NCBI GenBank assembly: GCA_016932295.1
Contig: JAFGDC010000421.1
Coordinates: 1 to 7,559 of the forward strand
Length of the DNA stretch: 7,559 nucleotides
Direction of reading: 5' to 3'
Source: a candidate division CSSED10-310 bacterium
GTDB taxonomy: Bacteria > CSSED10-310 > JAFGDC01
Shown piece after piece: positions 1 through 5,089 of this stretch. The position numbers were made by a program, and so were the translations under genes. Position 1 is the first letter of the stretch; each line of letters opens with the position of its first letter. A model generated the notes under the pieces. That model was not told the origin of the DNA and did not search any database. It saw only the letters and a program-made list of their open reading frames with translations.

Positions 1-246
1 CGTCAGGCCCAGGAGGTGGGACTGGTGGATCAGGTTGGGGATCTGTCCGCGGCGGTCGAAAAAGCCCGGGAGAAGGCCGGGATAAAGGGAGAAGCGGAAC
101 TGGTCTATATCACCACCAAGACATCGTTGCTGGGCAGACTGCTGGAAAACTCCGTGTCCACCTGGCTGGGTCTTGACCTGCTCACCGGCGCTCGCGGTGC
201 CCAGTTCGCCACCCCTGCCTACTTGAACTCGTTTTCGGAGCGATAG
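1..246 (+). CDS. sppA: Signal peptide peptidase SppA, S49 family (C-terminal part, 5' end outside window)
   Basis: The frame is open from base 1 and ends at TAG 244-246, giving 81 residues of a protein that begins upstream. The stretch RQAQEVGLVDQVGDL followed by an Ala/Lys-rich helix (AAVEKAREKAGI) is the typical end of the S49 protease domain, where a Gly-Leu-Val-Asp-x-hydrophobic-Gly turn precedes the last helix. SppA is an inner-membrane serine protease that degrades cleaved signal peptides. Its catalytic Ser and Lys lie upstream of the window, so activity cannot be judged here. The final 45 or so residues (from VYITTKTSLLGRLL) are a variable tail. The gene is convergent with the PATAN-HEAT gene and the two overlap by 28 bp. 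The GTG at 16 is internal to the family match and is not a start. A related S49 or ClpP-fold peptidase is the main alternative. Confidence 0.8.
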   Translation, partial: RQAQEVGLVDQVGDLSAAVEKAREKAGIKGEAELVYITTKTSLLGRLLENSVSTWLGLDLLTGARGAQFATPAYLNSFSER

Positions 247-3200
247 AGCGCTTCCAGGGTCTTCTTCGCGGTCTCGCGAATAGTGGTGTTCCTGCTCTTG
301 GCCACCGCCTGCAGGGTGATCTTGGCCTCTCGTCCCCCAATCGTCCCCAAGGCCTCGATCGCCTGCATGAAAAGGTCTCTGCGTTTCCCCCAGGTGAACA
401 GAAACCCCTCGCTCACGAGTTTGGAAAGAGCTGGAACAGCCAGGGGGGAACCCAGCTTCGCCAGTGCCAGGCACGCCGCCTTGCGCAGCTCGTCATCGGG
501 AACGGGCATAGTGGGATGATCGCGTTCGACCAGGCGAGACAGCTCGCGGACGCTCTTTTCCGAACCGACCTCGCCAAGATAGTGCACGGCTTGCAGCCGG
601 AGTCGTGGATCCATATCCTCCAGCACCTGCAGCAACAGCTCTTCGGACGATTCGCCACTCCATCGTCCAATGGCGGTTATCGCCTCACGGCGAACCTGGG
701 GAGTTACATCCTTGATCAAGGGCGCAAGACGCGGAAGCAGTTCGGAACCGCCAGCCTTGGCAAGCAGCATACAGGCGTTTCGGCGCACGTACCAGATTTC
801 ATTGTCCAGTTCCTTCAGCAGGAATGGGGTGATCACCGCTCCTAATTCAACAAGGATCTTGGTGATTCTGAATCGTATCGCCGCCTTGGGATTCATCTTC
901 AGCAGGTCGATGAGCGGTTGTATCACCGGTTTACCGATTCGCGCCAGGGCCTTGGCCGCCGTTTCATGAAGAAGATCGTCCTCGAGAGTGTGCAACAGGG
1001 TCTGTATGGAGAGCGAGTCGCCGACGGTGCCCAGCGCCTCGATGACGGTCTCGATACAGGGACCGGGCAGCTCGGCATCCTGTTCCAGCAATCGCGAGAG
1101 GGTGGCGGATAGAGGCGGCGTGATCAGCTCGATGGCATCGACTTGGGAAAGCCGCTGGAAAAGCGTCTGAAGGTGGTCCACGAGAACAATGAAAACGCTG
1201 GGAGTCGTTTCCATCCCGAGCCGGGCCGCCAACTTTCGCTGGATCTCCTGGACAAGGTCCGGCCTGCCATGGGTGACACCGGTCAGAGCGAAATCGACCA
1301 TGATGCCCGCTGCTGCTGCGCGATGGGTGGGATCATCTCTCTCCAGGAGTTGCATGAAAGGCACTACCAGCATGTGCGGCAGCGAATCGCGGTGGACGTC
1401 AAGGCACTTCTCGAGACACACCACTGTCTCTTCCACCGTCGTTTCGGCAAGCAGTTCCTCTGGCGGCAGCGCATTGAGCCGCTCGATCAGTGCCAGGATC
1501 TCAGCTCCATTCTGAGTATGCCGGCCCAGAAAAAAGTCGATGTCCACCAGAGAGGAACCAGCTTCAAACAGCCTGGTTCTCAACCGGCGTTTGAATGGCT
1601 CCAGTTCTTCACGGGTCGCTATTTTCTCCAGAGCACTCAGGTAATGACCACATGCGGTTCTCATGTGGTCCAGGAAACGTCTCTTTTCTCCAGCCTGGTG
1701 ACTGTTGCGGAGTTGCCGGACGGATTCGTATTCAGCCAGCAGGAGTTCGTACCGCTCGTTCACCTCCATGGATGCCAGCACGTTCAGCCTGGCCTGCTCC
1801 AGGGTTTCATCTGCAAATGTTGGAGCGATCAGCACTTCCCGTTTCATCACCGCGCTCAATCGACCCAGCAGCATCGTTATGATCTCGGCCGCCGGCCGTG
1901 CTTTTTCACCGTCCGGTGCCGCGACCATAAGCGCCGCCGTGCGGGCTACGGCAAGCCTGTGTAATGATTGCTGCAACTCCCGCTCTTCGATGCTGGTGGG
2001 AAAACTGAGCGTGGTGAACGAGGACACCATGGTGACCAGGGGGGGCTGATCCCTGCGTGTCGGATGGGGCATTTCACCCTTGTTCGTCGACGCCGGCAGC
2101 GCCTGGCCATGTGAATTGAGCGCGGCGTCATTAAAGTGCGGGTGATCATTGCTGAGTTCCACCAGGCTGACGAGGGTGATCTCCTGACGAGTAAAGAACT
2201 CTTCAGGTGAGGCTGAATCGGAATCCGGTGCGAAGCGACCGGTGAGGACTTGCAGCAGGGCGATCAGATCACGATCGTTCAGCCCCTGCCGGAAAATGAT
2301 CGAGCGAATATTGCGACGGTGCAGGATTTCGATGAAACTACTGAATTGATCATGCGGATGTGGCATCGGCAGATTGTTCGCCAACAGGCGGCCTTCATAG
2401 TGACTCAGCGTGAACGTCGGTTGCCGGATAAGCAACTGGGAAAGGATCTCTTGCAGAAGAACGAGGGTCTCTTTCAACTCTCCCGGCGACACATCGTCCA
2501 GACTCAGGCCGATCATGGCCCGGCTGATCCGGCGGACGAGAAGCTGACAGTGTCCGGTCAATTCCTCCATGGACATGGCGCGTGGCTGTTCCTGAATGGC
2601 ATTGGAGGCATAGTTCGCCACCTGCAGCGCCTCGATCTTGCCGGCCTCGCACAAAGACTGAAGTATCAAAATGGTGAGGATGCGGCCAACCGGTGACAGG
2701 TTTATCAGCTCTTCAAGATACCGCTCCTTTTTGAGCAAGTCCCAGAGTGCCGTCACGGACGGTTCACTCGGGGAAGCGCCTGAACCTTCCCGGCGCCGAA
2801 GCTTGATGGACCCTGCCGGCAGCATGGACAACAACTTGTTCGTTTCGTCGGTGCAGCAGCGCGCTTCGAAAAGCACGGTGTCCATGTTTACCGCGGCCGT
2901 ACCTGTCCGCCGTTCGTCATGCTCACGGGAGGTGAACGTGAAGATGCCGCGATCCCATCGCAGCGCTTCCAAAGCCGTTTCGATAATGCGAAAGGAATTG
3001 AACTGCGCCAAATCGTGATGATTTATTGTCCCTTCCATCATCAGGATATCGGATGCCGTTAAATCCGCTCGACCGGAAGCCAGCCGCAGTTCCACCATTC
3101 GTTCCGCGGAAACCACGCCATGGTGCATGAGGTAGGTGAGGAGATCCAGGCGCGGTTTATCGCGTAACAGATCCGCATCCATCAAGACGCCGTCCGATAT

Positions 3201-3320
3201 GAAGAGTTCGATCGACTGCGACATGCGGTTCAGTCTGAACTGACCACTGCAACGGCTGTCCGCTAGGATCCTCATGACCTGAGCAATATCGAAGGCACGG
3301 AGATCGCCTTTCAAGGCCAT
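219..3320 (-). CDS. PATAN (DUF4388) domain protein with C-terminal HEAT repeats, 1033 aa
   Basis: The start MALKGDLRAFDIAQVM is the canonical opening of DUF4388/PATAN domains, which fixes ATG 3318-3320. The upstream Shine-Dalgarno is poor (GGGGATGG). Residues 1-160 are PATAN-like, with a helical arm (LDLLTYLMHHGVVSAERMVE) and the usual closing part (IETALEALRWDRGIFTF). Residues 185-235 look like the winged-helix unit often attached to it (YLEELINLSPVGRILTILIL). Residues 285-365 form a separate module containing RNIRSIIFRQGLNDRDL. Residues 366-440 are a polar linker and 440-630 are helical and charged. From about 635 to 1025 there are HEAT-type helical pairs, clearest at 755-1025 (ETAAKALARIGKPVIQPLI, PQVRREAITAIGRWSG). 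There is no signal peptide or membrane segment, so it is probably cytoplasmic. PATAN proteins are linked to signalling and motility, and HEAT arrays bind partners. A scaffold or adaptor role is inference; the true function is unknown. Confidence 0.9.
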   Translation of the reverse strand: MALKGDLRAFDIAQVMRILADSRCSGQFRLNRMSQSIELFISDGVLMDADLLRDKPRLDLLTYLMHHGVVSAERMVELRLASGRADLTASDILMMEGTINHHDLAQFNSFRIIETALEALRWDRGIFTFTSREHDERRTGTAAVNMDTVLFEARCCTDETNKLLSMLPAGSIKLRRREGSGASPSEPSVTALWDLLKKERYLEELINLSPVGRILTILILQSLCEAGKIEALQVANYASNAIQEQPRAMSMEELTGHCQLLVRRISRAMIGLSLDDVSPGELKETLVLLQEILSQLLIRQPTFTLSHYEGRLLANNLPMPHPHDQFSSFIEILHRRNIRSIIFRQGLNDRDLIALLQVLTGRFAPDSDSASPEEFFTRQEITLVSLVELSNDHPHFNDAALNSHGQALPASTNKGEMPHPTRRDQPPLVTMVSSFTTLSFPTSIEERELQQSLHRLAVARTAALMVAAPDGEKARPAAEIITMLLGRLSAVMKREVLIAPTFADETLEQARLNVLASMEVNERYELLLAEYESVRQLRNSHQAGEKRRFLDHMRTACGHYLSALEKIATREELEPFKRRLRTRLFEAGSSLVDIDFFLGRHTQNGAEILALIERLNALPPEELLAETTVEETVVCLEKCLDVHRDSLPHMLVVPFMQLLERDDPTHRAAAAGIMVDFALTGVTHGRPDLVQEIQRKLAARLGMETTPSVFIVLVDHLQTLFQRLSQVDAIELITPPLSATLSRLLEQDAELPGPCIETVIEALGTVGDSLSIQTLLHTLEDDLLHETAAKALARIGKPVIQPLIDLLKMNPKAAIRFRITKILVELGAVITPFLLKELDNEIWYVRRNACMLLAKAGGSELLPRLAPLIKDVTPQVRREAITAIGRWSGESSEELLLQVLEDMDPRLRLQAVHYLGEVGSEKSVRELSRLVERDHPTMPVPDDELRKAACLALAKLGSPLAVPALSKLVSEGFLFTWGKRRDLFMQAIEALGTIGGREAKITLQAVAKSRNTTIRETAKKTLEALYRSENEFK

Positions 3321-3392
3321 ATTACCATCCCCGCCGGCGGATCGGTGGCGATCCGTACTGAATTCCCCTGTAATGCTTCATCCTTAGCACCC

Positions 3393-3420
3393 TTTATACA
3401 CTTCCCCCGTGAGATTTCAA
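3393..3420 (-). promoter_or_regulatory. Candidate sigma70-type promoter for the PATAN-HEAT gene
   Basis: On the minus strand, TTGAAA (3415-3420) and TATAAA (3393-3398) are separated by 16 bases. Each hexamer matches the consensus at five of six positions. The spacer is one base short of the 17-base optimum. Transcription would start near 3386, giving a leader of about 65 bases before the ATG at 3320. This is the best promoter-like match I found in the window, and it suggests the gene need not depend on read-through from the kinase gene upstream. Confidence 0.5.
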
Positions 3421-3536
3421 TAACGTACAGACTTTTCTTAGTCACCAACCCATGAGGGCGATCGGTCTTCATCGCTCCGCCCGTCGGCTGGATACCGGTG
3501 GCGAAAATGGCTGCATCCATCCCGTTGTGGAAGCGG

Positions 3537-4472
3537 TCAACCGTCCTCACGAAACGCGCCAGGTTGATGATCGTGGATAAACCTGGAGGCGGCGGCATAA
3601 TCGGGAATACCGGGGCGCCCCCCCAGTCTCGTGCATTTCAATGCAGCCACTGCGTTCGCAAACGTAACCAACTCCCCCAGTTCCATCCCGCGCAGGAAGC
3701 CGAACAAGAATGCGCCGTGATACACATCACCGGCCCCGGTGGTATCCACCGCCGGCACATCAAAAGCGCCCACCCTTGCCACTTCGCCGCCGGCGGTTGC
3801 CATGCTGCCGCCGGGACCGCAGGTGATCCCCGCGATAACCGCCCCTTCTTCGTGCAGGCGGAATAACGCCGTCGTGAGATCCCGGCAGCCTGTATATTCC
3901 TGCGCGAATCGACGGGTGGTGATGAGCAAGTCCGTGCGTTTCACCAGTTCTTTCACGCCGGGCCGCACTGAACCGGCATCATATGAGACCACCAGGCCTC
4001 GACTCCGTCCATGCGCAGCCAGGGCTGCTGCGGCCTCGATATGATGGCCGTCCATGTGCAAGGCTCGCACCGTGGAAGGGAATTCAACCAGGTTGGAATC
4101 CGGCAGATCGGACACGGAGCCGTTGCTCCAGAGAATCGTCCGCCCGGCCGTCAATCGATCGACGGCGATGCAGGCGAACTGACTGCAGGCGCCGGTCTGG
4201 ATGCGGACCGCGGAGATGTCCACCGCCTCCCGCTCCAACGCACCCAGCATGAAGCGCCCGAAATAATCATCACCGACCTGGCCGATGAATGCCGTGCGCA
4301 TCCCCAGCCGACTGATCGTCACCATGGCGGTGGCGGATGGTCCGCCTCCCTGGATGCTGAAATCAGCTAACTCCTTTTTTTCGTCAGGCTCGGGAAATCC
4401 GTCGCAGAAGCCGAGGAAATCAATCGAAGTCCGACCTATGCCCACCACTTCCGGCCCCTCGTCTCTGATCAT
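3537..4472 (-). CDS. PfkB/ribokinase-family carbohydrate kinase, YihV-like, 311 aa
   Basis: This is a complete PfkB kinase of normal length. It transfers ATP phosphate to a hydroxyl of a sugar or related small molecule in the cytoplasm. Visible motifs are the N-terminal Gly-rich substrate signature GGGPSATAM (42-50) with SRLG (54-57), the GQVGDDYFGRFM turn (64-75), TCGPGGS (217-223) and the anion-hole and catalytic signature DTTGAGDVYHGAF (243-255), where D249 is the expected catalytic base. The later block AALKCTRLGGRPGIPD (276-291) matches, from memory, the end of E. coli sulfofructose kinase YihV very closely. By my unaided alignment, YihV residues N109 and R138, which I recall as contacting the sulfonate, correspond to W115 and about G142 here. 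A different substrate is therefore likely. AAGGAG five bases upstream supports the ATG at 4470-4472. No sugar-uptake or catabolic genes are adjacent, so the substrate is unassigned. Confidence 0.92.
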   Translation of the reverse strand: MIRDEGPEVVGIGRTSIDFLGFCDGFPEPDEKKELADFSIQGGGPSATAMVTISRLGMRTAFIGQVGDDYFGRFMLGALEREAVDISAVRIQTGACSQFACIAVDRLTAGRTILWSNGSVSDLPDSNLVEFPSTVRALHMDGHHIEAAAALAAHGRSRGLVVSYDAGSVRPGVKELVKRTDLLITTRRFAQEYTGCRDLTTALFRLHEEGAVIAGITCGPGGSMATAGGEVARVGAFDVPAVDTTGAGDVYHGAFLFGFLRGMELGELVTFANAVAALKCTRLGGRPGIPDYAAASRFIHDHQPGAFREDG

Positions 4473-4477
4473 CAGTG

Positions 4478-4483
4478 CTCCTT
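4478..4483 (-). promoter_or_regulatory. Ribosome binding site of the PfkB kinase gene
   Basis: The minus strand reads AAGGAG, then CACTG, then ATG. This strong Shine-Dalgarno at five bases from the start codon decides the start of the kinase at 4472. Confidence 0.75.
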
Positions 4484-4531
4484 GTCCGTTCTTCGTTCGA
4501 AACAGTCGGAATCAGCCGACCGATACATTCC

Positions 4532-4560
4532 AGATTACTGTCGATGCAACGGCCTGTGAA
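4532..4560 (-). promoter_or_regulatory. Weak candidate promoter for the PfkB kinase gene
   Basis: On the minus strand, TTCACA (4555-4560, five of six matches to TTGACA) is followed after 17 bases by TAATCT (4532-4537, three of six matches to TATAAT). The leader would be about 50 bases. The -10 match is poor, so this is only the best placed candidate by eye. Confidence 0.2.
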
Positions 4561-4688
4561 GGGCTTAATCCACCGCCCGCGATGTCATGCATGCCAGGTG
4601 GATGCATCTCAAGGGTAATGGCTCCGACCGCGGCGCACATGGCTCCGGTCACGGAGTAACCTGCCTGTCGAAACCGGCGGATCGACTT

Positions 4689-4742
4689 GATTGAAGATTG
4701 AATCAGCCATCGTAATGGCTTGATTGGCAACGCTTCGTAGCG
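4689..4742. repeat. Tandem heptamer, direct octamer repeats and two adjacent hairpins
   Basis: GATTGAA occurs twice in tandem (4689-4695 and 4696-4702). CTTGATTG occurs at 4686-4693 and again at 4719-4726, 33 bases apart, or about three helical turns. AATCAGCCAT (4701-4710) can pair with ATGGCTTGATT (4715-4725) across a CGTA loop, with one bulged T. A second small hairpin, CGCT-TCGT-AGCG, follows at 4731-4742. No T-run follows on either strand, so a terminator is unlikely. A regulator-binding cluster or part of a structured RNA is possible, as is chance. Confidence 0.35.
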
Positions 4743-4897
4743 AAAATGACAGGATTCCTGGTACGACCCCAAGAGGAATATACACTCGAAAGCTTCGCAG
4801 CGTGCGTTGTTTCACCATTTGAGCGAACGGTGTATCGAATGATCCCGCTATCTCATGCAGCACACATTCCTGACGGCGAATGGTGGAAGATCGTGAA

Positions 4898-4917
4898 CGG
4901 GGGGAAGCGGGGGGAGT
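4898..4917 (+). repeat. G-rich 10-bp tandem repeat
   Basis: Two imperfect 10-base units, CGGGGGGAAG and CGGGGGGAGT, lie head to tail and differ at the last two positions. Each contains a run of six G. They lie about 175 bases upstream of the AsmA-like start codon. The purine-rich strand is the plus strand. No function is recognised. Confidence 0.5.
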
Positions 4918-4939
4918 GGTTCCGCCGGGTCGAATCGGA

Positions 4940-4958
4940 GGGTGCGATCGATGCACCC
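4940..4958. promoter_or_regulatory. 19-bp near-palindrome, possible operator
   Basis: GGGTGC (4940-4945) and GCACCC (4953-4958) are perfect inverted arms around GATCGAT, which itself contains the palindrome ATCGAT. The arms are one base off perfect symmetry overall. The site lies about 36 bases upstream of the weak AsmA promoter candidate, a plausible place for a dimeric regulator. This is inference from symmetry alone. Confidence 0.3.
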
Positions 4959-4993
4959 GGTAACCTGCATTGGTGAGTTCCCGCCCCGAATCA

Positions 4994-5022
4994 TCGACGT
5001 AGAGTCGTGGCTGTGCTAGGTT
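4994..5022 (+). promoter_or_regulatory. Weak candidate promoter for the AsmA-like gene
   Basis: TCGACG (4994-4999, four of six to TTGACA), a 17-base spacer and TAGGTT (5017-5022, three of six to TATAAT) are preceded by TG at 5014-5015, as in an extended -10 element. Transcription would start near 5029, about 60 bases before the start codon. The hexamers are weak. Confidence 0.25.
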
Positions 5023-5079
5023 ATGAACTTGTATCAGCAGTCGGCCGCGGCCTGCCGGTCGCCGGCGCGCGAATGGGTT

Positions 5080-5085
5080 GGGAGG
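5080..5085 (+). promoter_or_regulatory. Ribosome binding site of the AsmA-like gene
   Basis: GGGAGG is followed by ATCT and then ATG at 5090-5092. The spacing of four bases is slightly short, but the purine motif is strong. An in-frame TGA at 5024-5026 leaves only a TTG (5078) as another upstream start, so the ATG is well supported. Confidence 0.65.
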
Positions 5086-5089
5086 ATCT

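Larger units (their letters stand above)
4473..5089. other. Divergent intergenic region without a convincing gene (617 bp)
   Basis: This region separates the start of the kinase gene (leftward) from the start of the AsmA-like gene (rightward), so it should carry both promoters. Open frames exist on both strands, but none has a ribosome binding site, a recognisable family or natural-looking composition. The structured elements seen are a bulged hairpin with flanking repeats (4689-4742), a G-rich tandem repeat (4898-4917) and a near-palindrome (4940-4958), listed separately. It is long for a simple divergent promoter, so an unrecognised small RNA or small protein is possible. Confidence 0.7.

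Noticed and set aside
265..280. Hairpin TTCGCG-GTCT-CGCGAA just after the sppA stop, considered as a terminator
   Set aside because: The 6-bp stem is not followed by a T-run in the sppA direction, and the bases encode the RETAKK segment of the PATAN-HEAT protein. It is too weak to call.
1143..1964. Plus-strand 273-codon frame antisense to the PATAN-HEAT gene
   Set aside because: It is His/Gln/Arg-rich with no known motif. The opposite strand encodes the middle of a protein with recognisable domains on both sides.
3311..3598. Minus-strand 95-codon frame between the kinase and the PATAN-HEAT gene (also a 53-codon version from 3472)
   Set aside because: It overlaps the kinase 3' end and the PATAN-HEAT start, has no recognisable family, and lacks a well-spaced ribosome binding site. 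The best promoter of the region lies inside it.
4643..4656. Small inverted repeat CTCCG-GTCA-CGGAG
   Set aside because: A 5-bp stem without a T-run or other context is expected by chance at this GC content.
4512..4772. Minus-strand 86-codon frame just upstream of the kinase
   Set aside because: It begins at TTG without a ribosome binding site. The Met codon inside it has GGAG only two bases away. No family is recognisable, though a real short protein cannot be excluded.
4746..4976. Plus-strand 76-codon frame in the divergent intergenic region
   Set aside because: There is no ribosome binding site before the ATG, no recognisable motif, and it crosses the G-rich tandem repeat.
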